From Hyphomicrobiales bacterium (lineage in GTDB: Bacteria > Pseudomonadota > Alphaproteobacteria > Rhizobiales > Rhizobiaceae): a stretch of 64,000 bases of DNA. Of this stretch, positions 12,157-20,812 are shown one piece after another; the stretch's first letter is position 1, and each line of letters begins with the position of its first letter. The notes beneath the pieces are model-generated. The model saw only the letters and a program-made list of their open reading frames with translations. It searched no databases and was not told the origin of the DNA. The position numbers and the translations under genes were made by a program. The DNA is taken from the NCBI GenBank assembly GCA_900466005.1, contig UEGQ01000027.1, positions 1 through 64,000 on the forward strand, read 5' to 3'.

Positions 12157-12981
12157 ATGTCGACCGTGCCCGATCTCGTCTTCTTCGCCGTGCTGCTGGT
12201 CTTCGCCGGGGCGCTGGCCGGACTGCTTGCCGGCCTGCTCGGCATCGGCGGCGGCGCCGTTCTGGTGCCGGTCTTCTACCAGGTCTTCGGCTATGTGGGC
12301 ATCGATCCGGCGGTGATCATGCATCTGGCGGTCGGGACGTCGACGGCGATCATCGTGCCGACCTCGATCCGCTCCTTCACGGCGCACCGGAAGCGCGGCG
12401 TGGTCGACATGGAGCTGCTGAAGGGCTGGATCGTCGCGGTGCCGCTCGGCGCGGTGCTGGCGACGGTCATCGCCTCGCATGCCTCCAGCGAAATGCTGCG
12501 GCTGATCTTCGCGGTGATCGCGCTCATGCTCGCCGCCCGCATGATCTTCCTGACCAACCGCCTGCACCTCGGCGACGACCTGCCGGGCGAGCCGGCGCGC
12601 TTCGCCGTCGGTACCGGATTCGGGCTGATTTCGGGGCTGATGGGGATCGGCGGCGGCGTGCTCAACAACACCTTCATGACGCTCTACCGGCGGCCGATCC
12701 ACCAGGCGGTGGCGACATCTTCCGGCGTCGGCGTGCTGATCTCGATCCCGGCGCTGATCGGCTACATCGCGGCCGGCTGGGGCGAGACGGGGCTGCCGCC
12801 GCTCTCCACCGGTTTCGTCAACTGGATCGCGTTCGCGCTGATCATTCCGGTGGCGATGGTGGTGACGCCGATGGGGGCGCGACTGGCGCATGCGATGAGC
12901 AAGCGGCAGCTGGAGTTCGGTTTTTCCGCCTTCCTGGTCGTGGTTTCGCTGCGCTTCTTCTGGAGCCTCTACGGCGGCTGA
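12157..12981 (+). CDS. TauE/SafE family sulfite/anion exporter-like permease
   Basis: 274 residues, eight or so membrane segments in two repeats. Each half carries the family's Gly-rich signature: GLLGIGGGAVLVPV near 28-41 and GLMGIGGGVLNN near 160-171. Family members export sulfite, sulfoacetate or related organic anions, but the substrate varies. The ATG at 12157 is preferred to an upstream Arg-rich extension. It converges on the GbdR-like regulator gene with only 3 bp between stop codons. Confidence 0.9.
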   Translation: MSTVPDLVFFAVLLVFAGALAGLLAGLLGIGGGAVLVPVFYQVFGYVGIDPAVIMHLAVGTSTAIIVPTSIRSFTAHRKRGVVDMELLKGWIVAVPLGAVLATVIASHASSEMLRLIFAVIALMLAARMIFLTNRLHLGDDLPGEPARFAVGTGFGLISGLMGIGGGVLNNTFMTLYRRPIHQAVATSSGVGVLISIPALIGYIAAGWGETGLPPLSTGFVNWIAFALIIPVAMVVTPMGARLAHAMSKRQLEFGFSAFLVVVSLRFFWSLYGG

Positions 12982-12984
12982 AGC

Positions 12985-14016
12985 TTACGCCGCCACCGCC
13001 GTCGCCGCCGTCGCGGCGGCACGCGCCGACATCAGCTTGCGCTCGGCCCGCTCCTGCTGCGGCGAGCGGTTGTAGACCTCGCGGTAGCACTTGGAGAAAT
13101 GCGAGGCGGAGACGAAGCCGCAGGCGACCGCCACCTCGACCACCGGCATCGACGACTGCACCAGCAGGTGGCGGGCGCGGTCGAGGCGGATCTCGAGATA
13201 GTAGCGGGCGGGCGAGCGGCCCATCTCCTGGCGGAAGAGGCGCTCGATCTGGCGGCGGGACAGGCCAGCATGGTCGGCGATATCGAGCAGCGAGAGCGGC
13301 TCGGAGAGATTGCTTTCCATGAGTTCGATGATCGACAGCACCTTGCCGTTCTGCACACCGAGGCGGGCTCTGAGCGGCAGGCGCTGGCGGTCGTTGGGAC
13401 TGCGCACGCGGTCGGTGAGGTGCTGCTCGCAAACCCGGTTGACGAGGCCCTCGCCGAAATCCTGGCCGATGAGGTTCAGCATCATGTCGAGCGAGGCGGT
13501 ACCGCCGGCACAGGTGTAGAGATTGCCGTCGACCTCGTAGAGATCGGCATAGACCTCCGCCTGCGGGAAGCTCTCGGAAAAGCCGGGCAGGTTCTCCCAG
13601 TGGATGGCGCAACGCTTGCCGTTGAGGAGGCCGGCCTGGGCCAGCACATGGGCGCCGGTACAGAGGCTGCCGACGGCGGCGCCGCGGTTGTAGGCCTCGC
13701 GGAGCCAGGCGTTGACCGACTTGTTGGCGAAGGTCTCGACGTCGATGCCGGAACAGACGAGCACCATGCTCGGCCGGTTCTCGCCGGAGAGGAAGCGGCG
13801 CTCGTCGGCGAGCGAGGTGTTGACCTCGATGCCGATGCCGCTCGAGGAGAGCACCCGCTGGCCATCGGCGGAGGCGATGCGCCACTCGTAGGCATCGTAG
13901 CCGAGCATGCGGTTGGCGATGCGCAGCGTCTCGACGGCGCCGGCGAACGGCAGCAGCGTGAACTGCGGCACGAGGAAGAAGACCAGGGAACGTTTCTTGA
14001 GTGGGTTTTTGCTCAT
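12985..14016 (-). CDS. GbdR/GlxA-type AraC transcriptional regulator
   Basis: 343 residues. The N-terminal ~190 residues form a DJ-1/PfpI-like domain (FFLVPQFTLLPFAGAVETLR at the start; the VGSLCTGAHVLAQAG segment corresponds to the nucleophile-elbow region). The C-terminal ~100 residues are an AraC double helix-turn-helix (LSLLDIADHAGLSRRQIERLF and VVEVAVACGFVSASHFSKCYRE). Regulators of this subfamily include GbdR, which senses glycine betaine or dimethylglycine. The start at 14016 gives the family length. Upstream lie three AGCGAC motifs 21 and 31 bp apart, also present at two methyltransferase-pathway promoters, so it may control that pathway and itself. The ligand is inferred, not shown. 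Confidence 0.88.
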   Translation of the reverse strand: MSKNPLKKRSLVFFLVPQFTLLPFAGAVETLRIANRMLGYDAYEWRIASADGQRVLSSSGIGIEVNTSLADERRFLSGENRPSMVLVCSGIDVETFANKSVNAWLREAYNRGAAVGSLCTGAHVLAQAGLLNGKRCAIHWENLPGFSESFPQAEVYADLYEVDGNLYTCAGGTASLDMMLNLIGQDFGEGLVNRVCEQHLTDRVRSPNDRQRLPLRARLGVQNGKVLSIIELMESNLSEPLSLLDIADHAGLSRRQIERLFRQEMGRSPARYYLEIRLDRARHLLVQSSMPVVEVAVACGFVSASHFSKCYREVYNRSPQQERAERKLMSARAAATAATAVAA

Positions 14017-14084
14017 GGCGGCAATCCGGATCAGGCGGCGATACCATATTCCTCGCTGGGAAACGGTCACCTCGATATCCTTAA

Positions 14085-14142
14085 AGCGACACGAGCGTAA
14101 AGAAAAGCGACATTCGCACTCCGCGAGGTGCGAAATAGCGAC
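14085..14142 (-). promoter_or_regulatory. Tandem AGCGAC operator upstream of the GbdR-like gene
   Basis: AGCGAC occurs at 14085, 14106 and 14137 in the same orientation, 21 and 31 bp apart (two and three helical turns). Two copies extend to AAAGCGACA and one to ATAGCGACAT. AraC-type proteins commonly bind tandem half-sites with such spacing; here autoregulation is the natural guess. Confidence 0.5.
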
Positions 14143-14305
14143 ATTTCCTGATGTATGACGGTCGTCCGGCGTTCGGTTCCGGCGGCAAACAGGGTCTGCG
14201 GGCGGATATCCCGGGAATTGCAGGGCATTGCACACACATCTCCGGGATGCGCCGGCGCGCCTGCCGGCGGGCGGCGGCGGCGGGCGGGCCGCCGCCATGT
14301 CGCAA

Positions 14306-14545
14306 TCAGGCGCGTGAGCGCAGGGATCGCACGGGGCGTTCCTGCGGACCGGCGGACGGCCAACCGATGTCCTTGCGCAGGTCGAGTGGCATGCCCTCCA
14401 GCGCGCGCTCCGTGCGGCGACGGCTCTGCCAGCGGCGCAACTGCGTTGCGACGGAGGCGAAGGGGGCCGCCAGTGCGACCAGGGGGAGCGGCCGCCGGAA
14501 TGTCCGGCTGCCGGTGATGGTGGTACCGAAGCTTGCCAGTGTCAT
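14306..14545 (-). CDS. DUF1127 small basic protein
   Basis: 79 residues. The C-terminal part has the DUF1127 pattern: RRWQSRRRTERALEGMPLD followed by LRKDIGW. A strong Shine-Dalgarno AAGGAG precedes the ATG. DUF1127 micro-proteins are abundant in Rhizobiales; some bind RNA or affect envelope, phosphate and stress gene expression. Here the gene shares a 13-bp upstream motif with the next DUF1127 gene and lies close to a LysR regulator of the VtlR/LsrB kind, which in Brucella activates several DUF1127 genes. Confidence 0.85.
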   Translation of the reverse strand: MTLASFGTTITGSRTFRRPLPLVALAAPFASVATQLRRWQSRRRTERALEGMPLDLRKDIGWPSAGPQERPVRSLRSRA

Positions 14546-14610
14546 GGTGATCTCCTTGTTTCCGCAACGCCTGCGCTGCAGACGTTACCGGTATGCGCTC
14601 CGCTCATTCA

Positions 14611-14623
14611 TCAATCAAACGAA
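14611..14623 (-). promoter_or_regulatory. Shared motif TCAATCAAACGAA, copy 1
   Basis: This 13-base motif lies 66 bp upstream of the first DUF1127 start and recurs exactly at 14897-14909, 55 bp upstream of the second DUF1127 start. Candidate LysR-regulator site. Confidence 0.5.
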
Positions 14624-14641
14624 TGTTCCTTATGTCAGACA

Positions 14642-14842
14642 TCACATCCAGTGATCCATCTCCCGGTCGTCGGCTTCCGCCCGACGGGCGATCTCCGGCC
14701 AGCCGACATCCCGTTGCAGGGAGCGTGGCAGGGATTCCATCTGCCGGATGCTGCGTCGGCGCGCATTGCGGGCGGCGATCTTCCTCAGCGCGCGGGTGAC
14801 GCCGAGATCCGGGATTTTCTGCGAGAGCGATGTGAACCGCAT
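14642..14842 (-). CDS. DUF1127-like small protein
   Basis: 66 residues from the ATG at 14842, which is preceded by a near-perfect AAGGAGG ribosome site and therefore preferred over upstream ATGs. The sequence RRRSIRQMESLPRSLQRDVGWPE carries the L-x-D-(I/V)-G-W ending of DUF1127. It is separated from the first DUF1127 gene by ~95 bp and transcribed divergently from the LysR gene. It has very likely the same kind of role as its neighbour. Confidence 0.8.
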   Translation of the reverse strand: MRFTSLSQKIPDLGVTRALRKIAARNARRRSIRQMESLPRSLQRDVGWPEIARRAEADDREMDHWM

Positions 14843-14896
14843 GGTTTCCTCCTTCAGCATTGACTGTATGAGGAAAGGATGAACCGCGATTGACAT

Positions 14897-14943
14897 TCAA
14901 TCAAACGAAATGATATGTTGGTTACGTTCAAATTAATTGATTG
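14897..14943. promoter_or_regulatory. Divergent LysR-DUF1127 intergenic operator region
   Basis: Contains the second exact copy of TCAATCAAACGAA (14897-14909) and, facing the lysR gene, a shorter inverted version TTGATTGAT (14936-14944). The stretch between is AT-rich, as expected for a LysR-controlled divergent promoter. Confidence 0.45.
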
Positions 14944-14964
14944 ATCTAACCGACGGAGCCGAAG

Positions 14965-15861
14965 ATGACTCTGACAATGCGCCAGCCCCTGCCGCTGCTC
15001 GACAACGACGTGCTGAGAACGTTCGTCGCGATCGCCGAGACCGGCAGCTTCACCACCGCGGCCGATGCCGTCTTCCGGACGCCGTCTGCGGTTTCCATGC
15101 AGATCAAGAAGCTCGAGGAACAGCTCGACACGACGCTCTTCCTGCGCGACGCGCGTTCGGTGACGCTGACGGAGAGCGGCGAGACGCTGTTGCCCTATGC
15201 GCGGCGGATGCTGGCGCTCTCCAACGAGGCGGTCGGCCGCTTCCGCATGCCCGAGATGAAGGGCGTGGTGCGCCTCGGCGCACCGGACGACATCGGCGAA
15301 CGGTTCATGCCGACGATCCTCAAGCGCTTCGCCGAGGTCTATCCGCTGATCATGGTCGACCTGACCGTCGACAGCAGCGGGGCGCTGCGCCGCCGGCTCG
15401 CCGAACAGCGCCTCGACCTGACGCTCATCAACACCGCACCCGGAACGACTTCGATCGAGGGCGAGGTGGTGCACAAGGAACAGCTGGTCTGGGCCGCCGC
15501 AAAATGCGGCACGGCGCATCTGCGCGATCCGCTGCCGGTGTCCATCTGGGAGGACGGCTGCTGCTGGCGGGCGGACGCGCTCTCGAGGCTCGACCGCGAC
15601 AAGCGCCCCTACCGGATCGCCTATCTCTCCGCCCACAGCATGGCGCAGCGCGCCGCGGTGATCGCCGACCTCGCCGTCGCGCCGCTGCCGCGCAGCTACC
15701 TGACCGCCGACATGGTGGCGCTCGGCTCCAAGCACGGGCTTCCCGACCTCGGCAGTTTCGAGGTGCGCCTGCTGAAGGGCCCCGAAAGCTCGGAGACGAC
15801 CGATGCGGTCGCCGACAGCATCCGCTACGCCTATTCCGAGATGATCGGGATGGCCGCCTGA
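14965..15861 (+). CDS. LysR-family regulator, VtlR/LsrB-like
   Basis: 298 residues. Winged helix-turn-helix at ~12-70 (LRTFVAIAETGSFTTAADAV, then TPSAVSMQIKKLEEQL, FLRDARSVTLTESGE), followed by a periplasmic-binding-like effector domain. The HTH wording closely resembles the VtlR/LsrB group as I remember it; in Brucella VtlR activates the sRNA AbcR2 and several DUF1127 genes. The gene is divergent from a DUF1127 gene, which fits that theme. It may be a paralogue rather than the true VtlR orthologue. It converges on the flavoprotein gene with 4 bp between stops. Confidence 0.88.
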   Translation: MTLTMRQPLPLLDNDVLRTFVAIAETGSFTTAADAVFRTPSAVSMQIKKLEEQLDTTLFLRDARSVTLTESGETLLPYARRMLALSNEAVGRFRMPEMKGVVRLGAPDDIGERFMPTILKRFAEVYPLIMVDLTVDSSGALRRRLAEQRLDLTLINTAPGTTSIEGEVVHKEQLVWAAAKCGTAHLRDPLPVSIWEDGCCWRADALSRLDRDKRPYRIAYLSAHSMAQRAAVIADLAVAPLPRSYLTADMVALGSKHGLPDLGSFEVRLLKGPESSETTDAVADSIRYAYSEMIGMAA

Positions 15862-15865
15862 GGCC

Positions 15866-16600
15866 TCAGTCGTCACCGCCTACGCGCTCGTAGAGCGACT
15901 GGCTTTCGATAAGAACGTCGTCCAGCCTGCGGCCCTCGCGGAAGTGCGCGAGGTGAGCGGGAAAGGCGACGCCCGGCGGAACATGCGGCGAGATTTCCGG
16001 CGCGCCGATGACGGTCGTCACGGGGATGACGCCGGCCCAGGCGGCGAGGCCGTAATCCGCCTCGTCGTCGCCCACACCCTTGGCGCGCGCCTTCGCCGAG
16101 GCTTCCTCGATTTCCATGCCGATGACCATGGTCGCCTTCAGCTCCTGCGCCTCGTCGGGGCGGAGTTCGGCGGTGCGGCCGGGATAGAAGCGGTCGACGA
16201 TCGCCTTCAGCGCGCGCGCCTTCTCTTGCGGTTCGTCCACAATGTGCGCCGTGCCGAAGCACATGGCGGAGCGGTAGTTGGCGGAATGGTTGAAGCCGGA
16301 GCGGGCGAGCACCAGGCCGTCGAGATGGCTGACGGTGAGGCAGACGGGCGTGCCATTCTTCAACTGCCGCAGCATACGGCTTGCCGAGGAACCGTGCCAG
16401 TAGAGCCGGTCGCCCTCGCGCCAGTGGATGGTCGGCGTGCAGAAGGGCTGGCCGTCGATCACGTAGGCGACGTGGCAGAGGAAGGCGGCGTCGAGGATCG
16501 GATAGATCACCGCGCGGTCGTAGCTGCCCCGCTCGTGCAGGCGCTTGATGCGACTTTTCGGGCTGACGGGGAAGGCGGATGTCTTCGGCTGGTCGTTCAT
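15866..16600 (-). CDS. Pyridoxamine 5'-phosphate oxidase-related FMN-binding protein
   Basis: 244 residues, FMN-binding split-barrel fold of the PNPOx-related group. Indicative segments are RIKRLHERGSYDR at the N-terminus, HVAYVIDGQPFCTPTIHWR and LYWHGSSASRMLRQL, which form the flavin-binding barrel. Such proteins are flavoreductases or oxidases, and many have no known substrate. The ATG at 16600 gives the family length. It faces a MocR-type regulator across a 79-bp divergent promoter, a common pairing that suggests control by pyridoxal phosphate status. Confidence 0.88.
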   Translation of the reverse strand: MNDQPKTSAFPVSPKSRIKRLHERGSYDRAVIYPILDAAFLCHVAYVIDGQPFCTPTIHWREGDRLYWHGSSASRMLRQLKNGTPVCLTVSHLDGLVLARSGFNHSANYRSAMCFGTAHIVDEPQEKARALKAIVDRFYPGRTAELRPDEAQELKATMVIGMEIEEASAKARAKGVGDDEADYGLAAWAGVIPVTTVIGAPEISPHVPPGVAFPAHLAHFREGRRLDDVLIESQSLYERVGGDD

Positions 16601-16679
16601 TGCGGATTCTCGCTTGCGTCCTCGGTGGTTTCGGGACACAGGTAGCCGAACGTCATTGGTCTGAAACAGGTCCACTTTT

Positions 16680-18089
16680 ATGGATAATTTGCGAACCAAT
16701 CCGCCGGACTGGTCGATCCTCATGCCGGTGCTGCCGGAGGAGGGCGCCCGGCCCCAGGCGCTTTACGCGGAAATCCGCCGGCTGATCGAGGAGGGCGGGC
16801 TGCCGCCCGGCGCCAAGCTGCCGACGACGCGCGATCTCGCCGCGCGGTTCTCGCTGTCGCGCGGTGCGGCGGTGGCGGCCTACGAGATGCTCGTCGCCGA
16901 CGGTTTTGCCGAGGCGCGGGTGGGCGCGGGTACCTATGTGGCCCGCGCCGTGCCGAACACCGGCGGCCGGCCGGTCCGGGCGCGGATACGCCCGCCGGAA
17001 CCGCAAGGGCCGCTTCCGGGCGCGCTCGGCTGCTCGACCGCGGACGAGACGACGATCCGCACCTTCCGCACGCTCCTCAACCGGCACCTGACGCAGCCTT
17101 CCGCCCGGCACTTTCATTACGGCGACCCGGCGGGCGGCGAGGACTTGAGGATCGAGATCGCCGCCTATCTGCGCGCGGCGCGCGGGGTGCGCTGCGAGGC
17201 CGACCAGGTGATCGTGACCTCGGGGACGCAGCAGGCGCTCGATCTCGTGATCCGCTCGCTCCTGCGTCCGGGCGATCCGGTCTGGGTCGAGGACCCGTGC
17301 TATCCGATGGCGAAGGCGGCACTTGCTGCCGCCGGTCTCGCCCTGACGGCCGTGCCGGTCGACGCCGAGGGCATGGATGTCACGGCCGGCGAGGCACTGC
17401 AACCGCAGGCGCGTGCGGCTTATGTGACGCCGTCGCATCAGTATCCGCTCGGTGTAACGCTCACCATGCCGCGGCGGCTCAAGCTGATCGACTGGGCGCG
17501 GCGCAACGACGCCTTCGTCATCGAGGACGACTACGACAGCGAGTTCCGCTTTTCCGGGCCGCCGCTGACCTCGCTGCAGGGCATCGACGGGGAGGGGCGG
17601 GTGATCTATGTCGGAACTTTCTCGAAGACGCTGATGCCGGGCTTCCGGATCGGCTACATGGTGGTGCCGCGGCCGCTCGTCGGTCGTATCCTCGACGTGC
17701 GCCGGCTGACGGACCGCTTCCCCTCGACGCTCTTCGAAAGCGCGCTTGCCGAGTTCCTGCGCGAGGGCCATTTCGCCGCGCATGTGAAGCGGGCGCGCAG
17801 ACGGGTGCGGGCGGCGCGCGATGCGCTGACCGGTGTGCTTAAGGATGCCGGCATGGCGGTCGCGACACCGGAGCAGGGCCTGCACATGGTGATGGAGGCG
17901 CCGCCCGGCCGCAGCGATGCCGAACACGTGCGCCTCGCCGCCGCGCACGGCTTCGGGCTCAGGGCGCTTTCACCGATGTATCACGGCGGCGCGGGCCGGC
18001 AGGGCCTCGTCGTAGGCTTTTCCGGCTTTCCCGCAGAGGTGCTGGCAGAGGCGGCCGCGCGGTGGGTGGGGGCGCTCCGAGAGGGATAG
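16680..18089 (+). CDS. MocR/PdxR-type GntR-aminotransferase regulator
   Basis: 469 residues. N-terminal GntR winged helix (~20-90: LYAEIRRLIEEGGLPPGAKLPTTRDLA, LSRGAAVAAYEMLVADGF) joined to a fold-type I aminotransferase domain. The PLP Lys is Lys316 in GTFSKTLMPGFRIGY; EDDYDSEFRF and the GDPAGGEDLR entry are also typical. MocR proteins use PLP as effector rather than for catalysis; PdxR regulates vitamin B6 genes. Divergent pairing with a PNPOx-like gene supports a PdxR-like role. Confidence 0.9.
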   Translation: MDNLRTNPPDWSILMPVLPEEGARPQALYAEIRRLIEEGGLPPGAKLPTTRDLAARFSLSRGAAVAAYEMLVADGFAEARVGAGTYVARAVPNTGGRPVRARIRPPEPQGPLPGALGCSTADETTIRTFRTLLNRHLTQPSARHFHYGDPAGGEDLRIEIAAYLRAARGVRCEADQVIVTSGTQQALDLVIRSLLRPGDPVWVEDPCYPMAKAALAAAGLALTAVPVDAEGMDVTAGEALQPQARAAYVTPSHQYPLGVTLTMPRRLKLIDWARRNDAFVIEDDYDSEFRFSGPPLTSLQGIDGEGRVIYVGTFSKTLMPGFRIGYMVVPRPLVGRILDVRRLTDRFPSTLFESALAEFLREGHFAAHVKRARRRVRAARDALTGVLKDAGMAVATPEQGLHMVMEAPPGRSDAEHVRLAAAHGFGLRALSPMYHGGAGRQGLVVGFSGFPAEVLAEAAARWVGALREG

Positions 18090-18244
18090 CTCGGACTGCC
18101 CCGTTCCAGTGCTGTTTCAAATCGGTGTCATCATATCTGATGCAAAAATGGCGCAACTGTTGATTGTTGCGGCGAGACCGTTGCGTGCCGCGATGCGGGC
18201 AGCTAAGGCGTTGAGAAACTGTTGTCACTTCGAGACTCAAGAAG

Positions 18245-20746
18245 ATGTTTTTCGCCTTTTACCCGACGGTTCGCACCCTCTTCAAAAGATCCGGCTTCCT
18301 CATTTCCCTTTCGACAACCACAGCCTTGGTGCCACTTGGAGAGGGGCAAGCGCTGGCGAGCTGCGGCTTTTCCGGATCCTTTGCCAGCACCCGTTGCGAT
18401 GCCGACCTCATCGGCGGGCTTGCGTATGCCGGCACGTCTTCACTGACGATCACGGACGAAAGCACGACACGCGTCGAACTGGGAGTGGTCACGTCATCGG
18501 AAACGCCGGCGACGCAGACGCTAACGATCACCGGCAACACCACGATCGACAATCCCGACGACAGTGCGGTCTTCTTTAGTACATTCGCGCCCGATCACAC
18601 GTTTGACGTCTACATCGGAAAGGACGTCGCCATAACGTCATCCGCCGGATATGGCACAGTCTCACTGAGCAACCATAGCAGCCGTGGAGACATTTCCGTC
18701 GTAAACGACGGGGCAGTTACGGCGGCGCCGGACGGTCCGGGCATTGACGCCGCTGCATTCGGGGGCAACATCACGATCGTCAACAATGGCCATGTGACGT
18801 CGGAGACCTACTCTGGGATCGACGCCTTTGGCGGCTCTTCCGCCAGGCGTGGTGCGGTGGTGTCGATAGTCAACAATGGCGTGGTCGACGCTTTTGCGAC
18901 TGGCATCGATGCCATGAACAATCATGGCATCGTGACCATAACGAATACCGGGTCCGTCACAAGCGCGCAGGGTGGCGGGCTTTACGCTTGGTCTAACCAG
19001 GGCACGTCGATCTACAACTCTGGCCGCGTGGAGACCGGCTATTACGCCGCGGTGGACGCCCAGAGTACGGAAGCCAATATCACGGTCTTTAACAGCGGCT
19101 GGCTGGGTACCAATGACTTATCGGCCGCTATCGACGCGAGAGCGGAATTCTCCGGCGACATTTCGATCACGAATACGGGCACGCTGCTAGCCCCGGGGTA
19201 TGTCGCGGTTTTGGCCGAGGCAGACCACGGCAGCATCTCGATCGTCAACAGCGGCAGCATCACCGGAAGATCTGGCATCGGAGCCGTCACCGGCGGCGAG
19301 CGGATCGACATCGAAAACAGCGGCACCATCGAGGCAGTCGACGACGTGGGTGTTGGCTTGTTGTCACGTGGACAGCTGACCAACAGCGGAACGATCTCCG
19401 GCGCTTTGGCCGGCGTTTTTCTGGCGGACATCGGCAACACCATTACAACATCCGGGAGGATCAGCGGTGGCGAGGCCTCCGTCATCTACGTCGCCGGTGG
19501 CGGCGGAAATACGCTCAATATCCTGCCGAACGCAGTGTTCGAGGGGGTGGTCGACTACAACGACAGCACAGGCAACACGACCACATTCGGCGCCGGCAGC
19601 TACCGGATCCCGGTCGCTGATTACGTCGCCGCGGGGAATAGCATCATTCTCGACAATCCGTCGCAGGTCGTGGTGCTGAGCGACGCGGACACAACGGGGA
19701 CCATCAACGTCGTGACCTCCACTCCGGTCGCCAACATCGCCAGCCAGTATACCAATTCTGTTTCCGACGTGATCGGGAACATTCTCTCGCTCGACCTGCA
19801 GCGGCCGGATGAAATCGGCGGCAATGTCCCTGGCCTGGAACCGCTTGCCTATGGCGAGGTGAAGCAGGCGTCCCCCGCACAGCAGGCCATCGCGCGTATC
19901 GGCGAGGGCGTCGCCCTCGACCGATCCGGCAACCTGTTCTGGACCCGCGCCTTCGGTGGTGGTCGGCATCAACCGGATACGTCCGACAGCTTCGAGAGTG
20001 CCATCTATCACTACGGCCTGATGGCAGGCGTTGACCGCCAGTCAGGCGATGCGCGCATCGGCGCCTTTGCCGGCGGGGGCGCCGTCAACGCCGACCTCAG
20101 CAATACCAGCGACTCGATCGATGGGCAGACCGGATTCGCCGGTATCTATGGCGCCGTTCCGGTCAACGGTTTCGTCGTCAGTACGTCCTTGACGGTCGGC
20201 GCGATCGAGAGTGATGCGCGCCGCGCGGTCAACGGTGGCGAATGGGCTGAAGGCAATTTCTGGGGCTGGTACGTCTCGCCGGAAGTCTCTGTTTCCAAGA
20301 GCTATGACGTGGCCTCCGGATGGTCACTCACGCCAAGCGCACGGCTGCGCTATGTCGGCGCGTTCTATGAGGGCTACACGGAAAGCGGTTCCTCACAGAA
20401 CATCAGCTACGATGCGCGCGACTCCCACGCACTCGAAGGTCGTCTGCAAATGGACCTGACCCGCAGGGCGATGCTGGAATCCGGGCGGGCAGCCGCATTC
20501 ACGCTGACGGGGGCCGTCGTCGACACGCAACACCTCGGAGACGACGGCTACGCGGCGAGCCTCGACGGGACGGAATTCACGCTCAATGACACAACGGCCC
20601 GCAACGTCGCAGGCCTCCGCCTCGGCGCTTCGTTCGATGTCCAGATCAAGGACTCCATGAGCGTGTACGGGGGAATAGAGGGCACGGTCTATACCGACGA
20701 ATCCGTGGCCTACACCGGTCGTCTCGGCCTCAAGTCGGCCTTCTGA
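18245..20746 (+). CDS. Autotransporter with beta-helix passenger
   Basis: 833 residues, type V secretion. A signal peptide (hydrophobic ~16-38) is followed by a passenger of ~500 residues built of recurring units such as ITIVNNGHVTS, ISITNTGTLLA and ISIVNSGSITG, typical of a right-handed beta-helix. The last ~265 residues form the translocator barrel, starting near GEGVALDRSGNLFWTRAFGG and ending ...GRLGLKSAF with the terminal Phe needed for barrel insertion. No protease or adhesin motif is visible. It is monocistronic, with a hairpin right after the stop. Confidence 0.9.
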   Translation: MFFAFYPTVRTLFKRSGFLISLSTTTALVPLGEGQALASCGFSGSFASTRCDADLIGGLAYAGTSSLTITDESTTRVELGVVTSSETPATQTLTITGNTTIDNPDDSAVFFSTFAPDHTFDVYIGKDVAITSSAGYGTVSLSNHSSRGDISVVNDGAVTAAPDGPGIDAAAFGGNITIVNNGHVTSETYSGIDAFGGSSARRGAVVSIVNNGVVDAFATGIDAMNNHGIVTITNTGSVTSAQGGGLYAWSNQGTSIYNSGRVETGYYAAVDAQSTEANITVFNSGWLGTNDLSAAIDARAEFSGDISITNTGTLLAPGYVAVLAEADHGSISIVNSGSITGRSGIGAVTGGERIDIENSGTIEAVDDVGVGLLSRGQLTNSGTISGALAGVFLADIGNTITTSGRISGGEASVIYVAGGGGNTLNILPNAVFEGVVDYNDSTGNTTTFGAGSYRIPVADYVAAGNSIILDNPSQVVVLSDADTTGTINVVTSTPVANIASQYTNSVSDVIGNILSLDLQRPDEIGGNVPGLEPLAYGEVKQASPAQQAIARIGEGVALDRSGNLFWTRAFGGGRHQPDTSDSFESAIYHYGLMAGVDRQSGDARIGAFAGGGAVNADLSNTSDSIDGQTGFAGIYGAVPVNGFVVSTSLTVGAIESDARRAVNGGEWAEGNFWGWYVSPEVSVSKSYDVASGWSLTPSARLRYVGAFYEGYTESGSSQNISYDARDSHALEGRLQMDLTRRAMLESGRAAAFTLTGAVVDTQHLGDDGYAASLDGTEFTLNDTTARNVAGLRLGASFDVQIKDSMSVYGGIEGTVYTDESVAYTGRLGLKSAF

Positions 20747-20752
20747 CCCGCT

Positions 20753-20786
20753 GTCGCCGGATGGCTTCGTCCGGCGACATTTGCTT
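20753..20786 (+). terminator. Hairpin after autotransporter gene
   Basis: Perfect 9-bp stem GTCGCCGGA / TCCGGCGAC with an 8-nt loop, followed by ATTTGCTT. The U-tract is weak, so it may act in both directions between the converging autotransporter and corrinoid-activator genes. Confidence 0.55.
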
Positions 20787-20812
20787 CTGCGGGCAATTTA
20801 CGCCTTCGACCG

